Assembly (NCBI GenBank): GCA_026421205.1
Contig: JAPKBM010000016.1
Coordinates: forward strand, 1 to 35,843
Source of the DNA: Planctomycetota bacterium
GTDB taxonomy: Bacteria > Planctomycetota > UBA1135
Direction of reading: 5' to 3'
DNA: 35,843 bases
This document shows, piece by piece, positions 8,422 through 16,668 of the stretch (positions are counted from its first letter, which is position 1; each line of letters opens with the position of its first letter). The notes beneath the pieces were generated by a model, which worked only from the letters and a program-made list of their open reading frames with translations, searched no databases and had not been told where the DNA came from. Made by a program: the position numbers and the translations under genes.

Positions 8422-9888
8422 ATGGCCAAATCAGCCTCCCCTCTCATGGACAAAATAGTCTCCCGGTGCAAACGGCGCGGGTTTGTCTTTCCAGCGTCAG
8501 AAATCTACGGCGGTCAGGGCTCCACCTATGACTGGGGACCTCTCGGTGTGGAACTCAAACGGAGAGTCAAAGAGGCCTGGTGGGAATCCATGGTGTATTC
8601 CCGTCAAGATGTGGTCGGCCTTGATTCGGCCATTATTCAATCTCCTCGAGTCTGGGAAACGAGTGGGCACGTCGGTGGTTTTTCGGATCCTTTAATTGAC
8701 AATAAAACATCGAAGCAACGGTACCGAGCAGACCATTTGGTGGAAGCTAAGATCGCCAAGTATGAAAAGAAGGGCAAGACGAATAAGGCAGAAGCCCTTC
8801 TGGAACGATTGACGTCGGCAACGGGAGAAAATGACGAGCTTCGTAAAATCATTGTTGATGAGGGAATCAAGTGCCCTGTTTCTGGAACCGATGACTGGAC
8901 CGATGTCCGTCAGTTTAATTTGATGTTTCAGACACATGTTGGCGCACTTCAAGATAGTGCAAGCATTGCGTATTTGCGCCCAGAAACGGCGCAAGGGATT
9001 TTCATCAACTTTAACAACGTAGTAAACTCGTCTCGAAAAAAACTCCCCTTCGGGATTGCTCAAATCGGAAAAAGTTTTCGAAATGAGATTACGCCGGGTA
9101 ACTTCGTTTTCCGCACCAGAGAGTTTGAGCAAATGGAGATGGAGTTCTTCTGTCGCCCGGAAGAAGCCGGGACCTGGTACGAGTACTGGCAGACAATTCG
9201 TTTCCAGTGGTATCTTGATTTGGGCGTGAACCCAGAAAAGCTACGCATGCGAGAGCACGCAAAGGATGAACTTGCGCATTACGCCGACGGCTGCTCTGAC
9301 GTGGAATACTTGTTCCCTTTCGGTTGGTCAGAGCTAGAAGGCGTTGCCAACCGCACGGATTACGATCTTCAAAAACATTCTGAAGCAAGTGGGCAGTCTT
9401 TGTCCTGGTTTGACCAAGAGGAGAAGGAGCACATTACTCCCTATGTCATTGAGCCTGCTGCTGGATGTGACCGTACCGCAATGACTTTTTTAGTGGATGC
9501 CTATGACGAAGAGGGTGAGGGGAAAGAGGCACGAACCGTTTTGCGCTTTCATCCTAAAATTGCCCCTGTTACGGTTGCGATTTTTCCCTTGGTGAAAAAA
9601 GAAGGGATGCCCGAAAAGGCGACTGAGGTGGAGCAGAGATTGCGGAGGCACTTCCGTACTGCCATAGAAATAAATCAGTCCATCGGGCGACGATACCGCA
9701 GACAGGATGAAATCGGAACTCCGTTTTGTGTCACGATTGATGGTGAGACCATGGAGAATGACACAGTGACTCTTCGTGAAAGAGATTCCATGGAGCAATA
9801 TCGTGTCTCTTTGGATTCCTTGCAAGAAAAGATTAATGAGGCCATGGAGAATTGGCAACGACCGCCGTTGGTCACCCAGGAAGCGTAA
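8422..9888 (+). CDS. glyS: Glycyl-tRNA synthetase (alpha2-type)
   Basis: A 488-aa class II aminoacyl-tRNA synthetase that charges tRNA-Gly. It is the single-chain homodimer form rather than the two-subunit GlyQ/GlyS form. The N-terminal signature is FVFPASEIYGGQGSTYDWGP, with VWETSGHVGGFSDP after it. Class II motif 2 is around FRNEITPGNFVFRTREFEQ, and motif 3 is AAGCDRTAMTFLVDAY. The anticodon-binding domain fills the C-terminus (IAPVTVAIFPLV onward). The ATG at 8422 gives the normal N-terminus. It starts a new plus-strand run after the gene-free gap, so it probably has its own promoter, and the hairpin at 8368 may affect its expression. Confidence 0.96.
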   Translation: MAKSASPLMDKIVSRCKRRGFVFPASEIYGGQGSTYDWGPLGVELKRRVKEAWWESMVYSRQDVVGLDSAIIQSPRVWETSGHVGGFSDPLIDNKTSKQRYRADHLVEAKIAKYEKKGKTNKAEALLERLTSATGENDELRKIIVDEGIKCPVSGTDDWTDVRQFNLMFQTHVGALQDSASIAYLRPETAQGIFINFNNVVNSSRKKLPFGIAQIGKSFRNEITPGNFVFRTREFEQMEMEFFCRPEEAGTWYEYWQTIRFQWYLDLGVNPEKLRMREHAKDELAHYADGCSDVEYLFPFGWSELEGVANRTDYDLQKHSEASGQSLSWFDQEEKEHITPYVIEPAAGCDRTAMTFLVDAYDEEGEGKEARTVLRFHPKIAPVTVAIFPLVKKEGMPEKATEVEQRLRRHFRTAIEINQSIGRRYRRQDEIGTPFCVTIDGETMENDTVTLRERDSMEQYRVSLDSLQEKINEAMENWQRPPLVTQEA

Positions 9889-9893
9889 ACACG

Positions 9894-11648
9894 ATGTCTA
9901 AAACTGAAATCACCGCGATTTCCGTCTCCCCAGGCGTGGGAGTCGGCAAGGCGTGGGTGGTTTCGGATGAAAAAATCCAAGCGGGGAAACCGCGACGTAT
10001 TGACGTGGACAGTATTCCATCGGCCGTGAATGATTTTGAGGCAGCTCGTAGTCGGGCCATCAAGACGCTGTCTCATATCCAGGCAGCAACGGCGAAAGAA
10101 CTGGGGATTCAGGATGCAGCGATTTACGGTGCGCAGATTGCCGTGTTGCAGGACCCTTCCGCTTTAGATGAAATTCAGAAAGGGATTCGAGAAAAACTAT
10201 TGACTCCCGTTAGTGCAATTCACGCGGTCATCAAAAAGTTCGAAGGGATTTTTGAATCCATGGAAGGGGGAGACATGAAGACCTGGGCAGCGGACCTTCG
10301 GGACCCGTGGCAGGCCGTATTGCGGGAATTACTCGAGGAGAAAACACGCCATTTCATGGAGTTAGAGGGTTCGATAGTTTTGATTGCTGGAGAACTTTTG
10401 CCCTCATTGCCCACGCGTTTTCCAAGAGAGCGAATTGCAGCCATTGTGTGTGAGCGAGGAGGTCGATACAGCCACGGTGCGGTCGTTGCGCGAAGTTTTG
10501 GGATTCCAACTGTAACCGGCGCAGATCAGGCAACGTCAATTGTTGAAGCAGGGAGTCTTTGCGTGGTCTATGCCGACGAGGGCCAAGTGAGAGTGGGCGC
10601 AACGACCGATGAGGTCGACGCAGCAGAGCGCCTTTCTGCAGAAAGAGAGTCGGTTCGCGCCGAATTTGAAGAACGGGCGAAAGAGCCCGGTTGTGTTGGT
10701 GCGGATCACCCATTGCGTATTTCGGTCAATATTGAGTCTCCAAGAGATCTTGATTTATTTTCGAAGGATATTGTGGAGGGCGTCGGGCTTTTTCGTACCG
10801 AATTCGCTTATATGGAAAGAGCTAATTTCCCAACGGCTCAAGAACAGGAAGACCTTTACAGGGGGATATTGAAACACTTTGGTGATGCACCTGTTGTTTT
10901 CCGAACATTGGACGTGGGGAATGACAAGCAATTGCGTTATTTCCAAATGCCTCAGGAAAATAATCCGGCCATGGGCTGGAGGGGGTTGAGGATGAGCTTG
11001 CAGTGGCCGGACATTTTGCTGATGCAAATCCAGGCTCTGGTGAAAGCCCGTGAATACGGGGATGTTCGCATGTTGCTCCCAATGGTGACAAACGTGGAAG
11101 AAATTCGTCAAGTAAAGCGCTTGATTGAACAGGTTGCGGGTCGTGCCGACGCCCTGCCCTTGGGGGCCATGATTGAGGTTCCCTCTGCCGCTATGGCGTT
11201 GAAGGATATTATGGATGAGGTCGACTTTTTGAGTGTAGGCACCAATGATTTGGCCCAATATTTGTTTGCCGTAGACCGTGACAACCCTTGGGTCGCGGAT
11301 TTGTATCAGCCCTACCATCCCGCCCACTTGCGCGTCTTGCGGTTTATCGGGAATACTTGCCGAATGGCCGGCAAGCCCATTTCGGTTTGTGGGGAGATGT
11401 CCGGCCAGCGGGCTGGGGCACTTTTTCTTGCTGGGGCAGGCTTTGACCAGCTTTCTATGGCCCCTCCATTTGTGCCGGAAATTAAGGCCATACTCCGTGA
11501 AGTATCCATTCAAGAATTACGTGTTTTGGCCAGAAAAGCTGCGGCCTGCGCCACAAATCTAGAAGCATTTCGCCTTTTAGAAGATGCCGCGGAGATTGCG
11601 TGGCAATCTGCCTTGAAGCGGTCTGGAAAGGAATCTGGAAAAACCTAA
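9894..11648 (+). CDS. ptsI: Phosphoenolpyruvate-protein phosphotransferase (PTS enzyme I)
   Basis: About 584 aa, the usual length for enzyme I, which transfers phosphate from PEP to HPr. The order is: N-terminal swivelling domain (SPGVGVGKAWV), phospho-histidine site GGRYSHGAVVARSFGIPTV with His194, and PEP-binding barrel with VGLFRTEFAYM, GNDKQLRYF and MIEVPSAAM. The catalytic cysteine is near the end in VCGEMSGQ. I chose the ATG at 9894, preceded by AGGAAG; an upstream TTG at 9852 would overlap glyS. There is no GAF domain, so it is not the nitrogen-type PtsP. No HPr or enzyme II gene is present in this window, so its partner must be elsewhere and the role may be regulatory rather than sugar uptake. 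Confidence 0.9.
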   Translation: MSKTEITAISVSPGVGVGKAWVVSDEKIQAGKPRRIDVDSIPSAVNDFEAARSRAIKTLSHIQAATAKELGIQDAAIYGAQIAVLQDPSALDEIQKGIREKLLTPVSAIHAVIKKFEGIFESMEGGDMKTWAADLRDPWQAVLRELLEEKTRHFMELEGSIVLIAGELLPSLPTRFPRERIAAIVCERGGRYSHGAVVARSFGIPTVTGADQATSIVEAGSLCVVYADEGQVRVGATTDEVDAAERLSAERESVRAEFEERAKEPGCVGADHPLRISVNIESPRDLDLFSKDIVEGVGLFRTEFAYMERANFPTAQEQEDLYRGILKHFGDAPVVFRTLDVGNDKQLRYFQMPQENNPAMGWRGLRMSLQWPDILLMQIQALVKAREYGDVRMLLPMVTNVEEIRQVKRLIEQVAGRADALPLGAMIEVPSAAMALKDIMDEVDFLSVGTNDLAQYLFAVDRDNPWVADLYQPYHPAHLRVLRFIGNTCRMAGKPISVCGEMSGQRAGALFLAGAGFDQLSMAPPFVPEIKAILREVSIQELRVLARKAAACATNLEAFRLLEDAAEIAWQSALKRSGKESGKT

Positions 11649-11706
11649 GTCTCTTCAGAAAAGGTTCTTGCTTGCTTACCCCATGATACGGCATACTAGA
11701 AATGGG

Positions 11707-12438
11707 ATGAACAAAACCGCAGACACCAGTCGACAGAAACCTATCGGGCGCCGTAAGGGGCCATGGGCCCAAACGGAGATTGAGCGCATCAAGCGTCTCT
11801 ACGGAATCCGTACCGACGGAGTGATTGCGCGCCAACTGAACCGCTCCGTAGAAAGTGTGCGACGTATGGCGAAGCGAGTTTTTTCCGGCGATGCACGAAT
11901 TGGACCGTGGTCGGCCAAAGAAGTTCAGGCTTTGAAAAATTACTTAGGGGCGGCTTCCATGGAAACGGTGTCCATGATTCTTCGTCGTACGCCGGTTGAA
12001 ATTCAGCGCAAAGTGAAGGAGTTAGAAGGCCTTGTGAAGTCTAGAGAATGGACTCCCGAAGACTTCCAAGACTTGAAGCGGCTTTATGGAACGCGCTTCA
12101 ATAGTGACTTGGTTTTGATTCTAGGTCGACCAGAAGCCGAAATCGTGTCCAAGGCAACGACCCTTTGCCTTTCCAAGGACAAAGCATTTCAGCGCCGTTC
12201 GGGTGCTACAGGAGCCGTCAAGATGCCCCGGTGGTCGCCGGAAACCGTCAAAGACTTGAAAGCGCTTTATCCAGAAGCGGACAACCTAGAGATTGCAAAA
12301 ACACTTGGCCGCTCCGTAAAAAGTGTTGTTTCAAAGGCACACGATCTTGGATTAAAAAAGAGTCCAAAGCGGTTGGAGGAGATGGGCCGTGAGAACGTCC
12401 GAATTCGCTATGACCGCCAGACCGAAGCCCAAGGCTAA
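11707..12438 (+). CDS. Protein of four Myb/SANT-like helix-turn-helix repeats
   Basis: About 243 aa from the ATG at 11707 (earlier starts at 11668 TTG or 11683 ATG are possible). Four repeats of about 45-60 residues each begin with a tryptophan: W20, W68, W115 and W176. The pattern is W-x3-E-x4-LK-x-LY, then an aliphatic stretch, then a conserved R followed by V..KA; an example is WTPEDFQDLKRLYGTRF. The fourth repeat ends with GRSVKSVVSKAHDLGL. This is the Myb/SANT-type tri-helical layout, and the protein is very basic, so DNA or chromatin binding is likely. I do not recognise a named family. It lies between ptsI and a DUF971 gene with a short gap, so it may be co-transcribed. Confidence 0.7.
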   Translation: MNKTADTSRQKPIGRRKGPWAQTEIERIKRLYGIRTDGVIARQLNRSVESVRRMAKRVFSGDARIGPWSAKEVQALKNYLGAASMETVSMILRRTPVEIQRKVKELEGLVKSREWTPEDFQDLKRLYGTRFNSDLVLILGRPEAEIVSKATTLCLSKDKAFQRRSGATGAVKMPRWSPETVKDLKALYPEADNLEIAKTLGRSVKSVVSKAHDLGLKKSPKRLEEMGRENVRIRYDRQTEAQG

Positions 12439-12443
12439 TCTCA

Positions 12444-12746
12444 GTGCGCCTCGCTCGTCTTCAACGGCTTCCTGATGGGAAAAGCTTGACGATTTCATGG
12501 GAAGGGAACACTTCAGCAACTTTGTCGGTCAGAAACTTGCGCATTGCGTGTCCTTGCGCTCATTGCATTCATGAAGTTACTGGGCGAGTGCTCTTAGACC
12601 CAAGTTCGATTGTGGAAGACTTGACTTTAAAGGATATGCAGCCGGTCGGGAATTATGCATACCGGATTTTATTTTCTGACGGCCATGATTCCGGTATTTT
12701 CACCTTGGACCACCTCCATCGCCTTTCTCTGGCGGCTACATCATGA
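12444..12746 (+). CDS. DUF971 domain protein
   Basis: A 100-aa protein matching the DUF971 family (the gamma-butyrobetaine hydroxylase-like N-terminal domain, also found attached to Mrp-type proteins). Recognisable parts are LTISWEGNTSATLSVRNLR, the cysteine cluster ACPCAHC (about residues 34-40), and PVGNYAYRILFSDGHDSGIF followed by DHLHRL. The start is a GTG at 12444, five bases after the preceding stop. The Cys cluster suggests metal or Fe-S binding, but the function of stand-alone members is not established. It shares ATGA with the next gene. Confidence 0.85.
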   Translation: MRLARLQRLPDGKSLTISWEGNTSATLSVRNLRIACPCAHCIHEVTGRVLLDPSSIVEDLTLKDMQPVGNYAYRILFSDGHDSGIFTLDHLHRLSLAATS

Positions 12747-13153
12747 CGCCCCTCGCTCATTTCTTAGAGCATAGTTGGGGTTTTTGGACCTTTGTTGGCA
12801 CTGTTGTCGTGAAATGGTGGACGATTTGGTTTGTCTTGAATAGGAACTTCACAGTGACCACGACTTTAACGATGATTGCGGTGGGTGGTTCCGCAGCGGT
12901 TTCTACTCTTTTACTGCGAACCGGTGCCCTTGGGATGGGAGGTTTAGAAGAAGGCTACGGTTGGCTCGCCTGGCTCGCATCTGGTGTATTCGTCTGGATT
13001 CTTTTTGCGGGAATTGAATTGTCCCTGCTGACCCTTGGGATGAAAAAACAACGTCCAGGATGGATGTGGCGTCGGTATGACATGTTGTCTTACTCTTTCT
13101 CTTGCGCCGTCATCGTAGTTTTTGTGGCGTTGAAGTTGGCCTTCCGCAGTTAG
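12743..13153 (+). CDS. Small integral membrane protein, unknown function
   Basis: A 136-aa protein with about four hydrophobic helices: WTFVGTVVVKWWTIWFVL, a segment around TTTLTMIAVGGSAAVSTLLL, LAWLASGVFVWILFAGIELS, and SYSFSCAVIVVFVALKLAF. No catalytic motif was seen and I do not recognise a family. Translation is coupled to the DUF971 gene by an ATGA overlap. The stop codon TAG (13151-13153) interlocks with the stop of the convergent sulfatase gene on the other strand, leaving no terminator between them. Confidence 0.75.
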   Translation: MTPLAHFLEHSWGFWTFVGTVVVKWWTIWFVLNRNFTVTTTLTMIAVGGSAAVSTLLLRTGALGMGGLEEGYGWLAWLASGVFVWILFAGIELSLLTLGMKKQRPGWMWRRYDMLSYSFSCAVIVVFVALKLAFRS

Positions 13154-15297
13154 TTTGGGAAAAGGATGGCAGGGGGGCGCAATGGATCTCCTTCGGCATC
13201 CGTTGCTTGTGCATGGCCGACGTATCCGGTTTCTTCCAACTTCGTTGTGCTTTGTTTGTTCGATGTTGAAGGCCTCTCAGCTTGCCGAAACCAACGACCG
13301 AGGTTACCAAGGAAAAGTTCTCTGCGCACAAGGAATGAGTTGGTAAGCGCATCCAGCCGAAGTTCAAATACTTTGGCACGTGATTCAAATTCAACGTCCA
13401 CTGAGGATGTGTTCGCTGCAATTTCTGTAGGATCTTTTTGAAGATCGACAAATGCTCGATTCCCATCACCAAATTTCAAAAACTTCTGTGTGGAAGAGCG
13501 CAGAAGAGTAATCGTGCGCATATGCCGTGAGAGTGGGTTCTCCATAGGATTTTGGGTATTCCAACTCGGATATCCCGCTAAATAACTTGCCGGGTTTTGA
13601 TAATGTGCCAGTATCCAGTCACGAGCTTGTACCTGTTCTTTTCGAGCAACTGGAACGAGACTAAAGCCTTCGTGGGCTCGTACCTCTAGATTTTTAAGGA
13701 GCGGCTGTCCTTGGCGTCTTTCAAGGACATCCAAAATAGTTGGGAAAATGTCTACCGTCGACGCCATGCTGGGGATTCGTGTTCCTGCAGGGAGGATGTC
13801 AGGGAGGCGCAGGATTAAAGGGACATGGAGGAGGTTGTCATGAAGAGAGAGCTGATGGCCAAATCTTCCTTGTTCCCCAAATTCTTCCCCATGGTCCGCT
13901 GTAATGATGACAAGTGTATTCTCTAATTGTCCACGATCTCGGATATCTTGAACAAGAAGTTGAATGAGATCATCTTGGTAGCGAATGGCGCCGTCATAGA
14001 AGGCTCGTTGTACTTCAATTTCATGTTCGCCTAATTCTCGGAGTCCTTCTAGAAGTTTCTTTCGTTCTGAAGCAACCCCTAGATCAGTTTGCGCAATGAT
14101 TTCAGGTGTGAGATGTTCCGGAAGGAAAAGGCCTCGGTATTTCTGAGGAGGTAGGTAGGGGCCGTGGGCTTCATTGAGATTGAGGAAAAGGAAGAAGGGT
14201 TTTTCTTCGTCTCGTAGACGTGGAGCCTCAAGCCAATCCCTTGCCGTTTGAATGATTTTGAAGCCCCCCTTGTCTTTTCGTCCCCGCCCCTCTTTTTGGA
14301 AACGCTTCGTGACTCGATACCAGAGTGAAGGGAGATAGAGGCTGTCCGCTGCAGACGGGATGGAGTAGTCAAAGTAATGCTGAAATCCTTGAGTGAGGCC
14401 ATTGCGGTCAGTGAGCCAGTGCTTTCGCGCAACGCCACACGTTTGATACCCCACTCGTCCAAGCTCCTCGGCAAGAGTCCAATAGTCGTAGTCTCCTAAG
14501 GGCGGGATGGCGGATTTCCCATCATGAAGGCGCGGGTGAAGCCAATGTGTTTGGTGGCTTGGGGAATGGAGGCCCGTGAAAATGGACGCATGAGAGGGCA
14601 AAGTCCATGGTGCCGTGGAAAAGGCGTTTTCGAAAACAACGCCTTCTGCAGCAAGGGTGTCTATGTTTGGGCTTGTGGGGCGGGAATTACCGTAAGTACC
14701 AAGATGCTTTGCCGAAACGGTATCCAGAACGATCAACAAAATATTCGGCAGGGAGGCGTCGGCGGTTTCTGTGGATGGACCAAGACTGTCTGGCGCGTTC
14801 TGCGGAGGGAGCCACTGGCCGATGAGTGCGCAAACAAAAAGAAGGATTAGGGTGCCGACAGAAGCGGCGGGAGAGAAGAAAGAGGCAATGCGCCATCCAA
14901 ATCCGGTACGCAATATTAAATAGGTCACGCAATAGAAGCCCCCGCCTTGGACCAAGAGTGTGCCGACGGCGGACCAGTCCATCGCCTGCCCTTTTGCGGC
15001 AAGAAGAAAAATACGCACGCCACTCACGGCTAAAAAGCCAAGGGTGATTTGCGCGAGAGCGAGGTGAAGGAAGGGGTACTGCGAGCGATGGCGTCGGCGG
15101 GCGAAGAGGGGAATTAGGATTCCGACGCACCCGCCAAAAGCTGCGCCGACCACAAGGTGCATACCAAAAAATTGGAGGAATAATCCGTAATCTTGGTGAT
15201 AGGGGAAGCCGTTAAGAACCAAAATGAGTTCTAAGAAAGCTGCAACGCATGCTAAATGAGCCCCTAGAAGAGCACCCGTAAGGAATCGTGACTTCAT
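13150..15297 (-). CDS. Membrane-anchored sulfatase-like hydrolase
   Basis: About 715 aa. The first 165 residues contain about five transmembrane helices. The rest is an alkaline-phosphatase-superfamily domain starting at NILLIVLDTVSAKHLGTYG, with metal ligand D192 and a second metal site in TADHGEEFGEQGRFGH. The nucleophile region reads APWTLPSHASIFTG, with Thr232 where classical sulfatases have Cys or Ser in C/S-x-P-x-R. It therefore cannot form formylglycine and may be a phosphatase or phosphotransferase rather than a true sulfatase. I chose the ATG at 15297; the ATG at 15336, preceded by GGTGAGGA, is a good alternative but overlaps the divergent gene further. The active domain should face the periplasm. 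Confidence 0.8.
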   Translation of the reverse strand: MKSRFLTGALLGAHLACVAAFLELILVLNGFPYHQDYGLFLQFFGMHLVVGAAFGGCVGILIPLFARRRHRSQYPFLHLALAQITLGFLAVSGVRIFLLAAKGQAMDWSAVGTLLVQGGGFYCVTYLILRTGFGWRIASFFSPAASVGTLILLFVCALIGQWLPPQNAPDSLGPSTETADASLPNILLIVLDTVSAKHLGTYGNSRPTSPNIDTLAAEGVVFENAFSTAPWTLPSHASIFTGLHSPSHQTHWLHPRLHDGKSAIPPLGDYDYWTLAEELGRVGYQTCGVARKHWLTDRNGLTQGFQHYFDYSIPSAADSLYLPSLWYRVTKRFQKEGRGRKDKGGFKIIQTARDWLEAPRLRDEEKPFFLFLNLNEAHGPYLPPQKYRGLFLPEHLTPEIIAQTDLGVASERKKLLEGLRELGEHEIEVQRAFYDGAIRYQDDLIQLLVQDIRDRGQLENTLVIITADHGEEFGEQGRFGHQLSLHDNLLHVPLILRLPDILPAGTRIPSMASTVDIFPTILDVLERRQGQPLLKNLEVRAHEGFSLVPVARKEQVQARDWILAHYQNPASYLAGYPSWNTQNPMENPLSRHMRTITLLRSSTQKFLKFGDGNRAFVDLQKDPTEIAANTSSVDVEFESRAKVFELRLDALTNSFLVRRELFLGNLGRWFRQAERPSTSNKQSTTKLEETGYVGHAQATDAEGDPLRPPAILFPN

Positions 15298-15316
15298 ATT
15301 GTCCAAAAGGATATCC

Positions 15317-16603
15317 TTGCACCCGTCCACTTTCATGTTCCTCACCGCTCTTCTTTGCCTTTCTTTCGCCCCACCTGCTGCGCAGGGGGGGCGGGAAGTG
15401 CATCTTTTGCAAGATAGGCTCTTGAATAGCTCGCAATCCGCGGAATCACGGGTGTTGGCTCTCGAGGAACTTTCCATGTGCACGCAAAGTTTGTCCCTGG
15501 AGGCAATCCGCGCAGCCGAAGGCATTGCTCGAGGAGAGTGGAAGGTGGATTACGCGCGGTGTCTTGCCCGATGTGGGCCGGAGGCTCTTCCGTTTTTGCA
15601 TAAACTATTGAACCAGTCCAATACTTTGGTCAAGGCGGAAGCGGTGTATGGCATTGTGATGCAAGATGTAGAAAAAGGTGAGATGTTTGCCATGAAGTAC
15701 CTTCGGGATGCCCGCAAGTCCGTGGAAACGCAGGTTGCCGCTCTCCGTGCCTTAGGAGATCGGGGCTCCATGCTGGCGAAGCCCGAGGCCCTTCGGCGAC
15801 TCGGCACAGCGCAAGGCGCCTTGCTCTTAGAGGCATTGGACTTTTTGAAAAAGAATCCCATGCAAGAGGATGTGCGTTATCTCGTAGAAGTCTTAGAGAA
15901 CCATGATGGCCGCCCTGCCGCAGAGGCCTCGGCCTTGTTGCAGGGAATAACGGGGTATCGCGTCGGAGATGATCCACGGACATGGCGTTTCTTTATGGTG
16001 AAACATCAGGCTGCGGGTACACCGTTTCGAAGAGAAGGTGGGGCAGATGAAAAAGATGTTTCCACCATCTCTTATATGGGCATCCCCATTATGGGTAATC
16101 GAGTTATCTTCGTTTTGGACGCTTCCGGGTCTATGGGTTCTCCTTTGGCAGAACGAACAGGAGAGACTCGGGGAGAACGCGCGGTGCAAGAGCTCGTCGC
16201 ACTCTTACCGAAGCTTCCGAAGGATGGACAGTTCAACATTATTTTCTTTGAATCTTCGGTGTCAAAATTTTCATCCAGTATGGTTTCGAGGAGTGATAAA
16301 AATGTTGCGCGCGCCATTCAGTGGCTGGAGAGTCGACGGTTTCATGGGGGCACGAACCTCTTCGAGGGTTTGGCCGATGCATTCGATTTTGAAAACGTGG
16401 AAGAGATTATTCTGCTTTCCGATGGGGAGCCATCCGTCGGAGAAGTCCAAGACCCGGACCGCATTCGCGCATGGGTTCAGCGCTGGAATCGCTGGCGAAA
16501 AATACGCTTGAGCACCATTGCATTGAGCGCCCCACGTTTGGCGCGGAGTTTTGTGGCGAAACTGGCCGAGGAAAATGGTGGGGTTTGCCGGGATATCCGG
16601 TAG
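15317..16603 (+). CDS. Exported HEAT-repeat / von Willebrand factor A domain protein
   Basis: About 428 aa. The TTG at 15317 is preceded by AAAGGA at 5-base spacing; an ATG lies at 15335. It starts with a signal peptide (FLTALLCLSFAPPAAQG). Residues about 30-230 are helical repeats of HEAT type (ARCLARCGPEALPFLHKLL and SVETQVAALRALGDRGS are typical units). A C-terminal vWA domain follows: VIFVLDASGSMG carries the MIDAS DxSxS motif (D268), with later MIDAS positions in GGTNLFEGL and ILLSDGEPSVGE. Such proteins bind ligands through a metal ion; the partner here is unknown. Its 5' end faces the sulfatase-like gene, so both promoters must lie in or near each other's coding sequence. Confidence 0.8.
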   Translation: MHPSTFMFLTALLCLSFAPPAAQGGREVHLLQDRLLNSSQSAESRVLALEELSMCTQSLSLEAIRAAEGIARGEWKVDYARCLARCGPEALPFLHKLLNQSNTLVKAEAVYGIVMQDVEKGEMFAMKYLRDARKSVETQVAALRALGDRGSMLAKPEALRRLGTAQGALLLEALDFLKKNPMQEDVRYLVEVLENHDGRPAAEASALLQGITGYRVGDDPRTWRFFMVKHQAAGTPFRREGGADEKDVSTISYMGIPIMGNRVIFVLDASGSMGSPLAERTGETRGERAVQELVALLPKLPKDGQFNIIFFESSVSKFSSSMVSRSDKNVARAIQWLESRRFHGGTNLFEGLADAFDFENVEEIILLSDGEPSVGEVQDPDRIRAWVQRWNRWRKIRLSTIALSAPRLARSFVAKLAEENGGVCRDIR

Positions 16604-16668
16604 GCGTCGGCTTTTCTGAAAAAGGAGTCAAGTCGGCTGGTAGAGTCAACGAAATACCTACAGAACTC

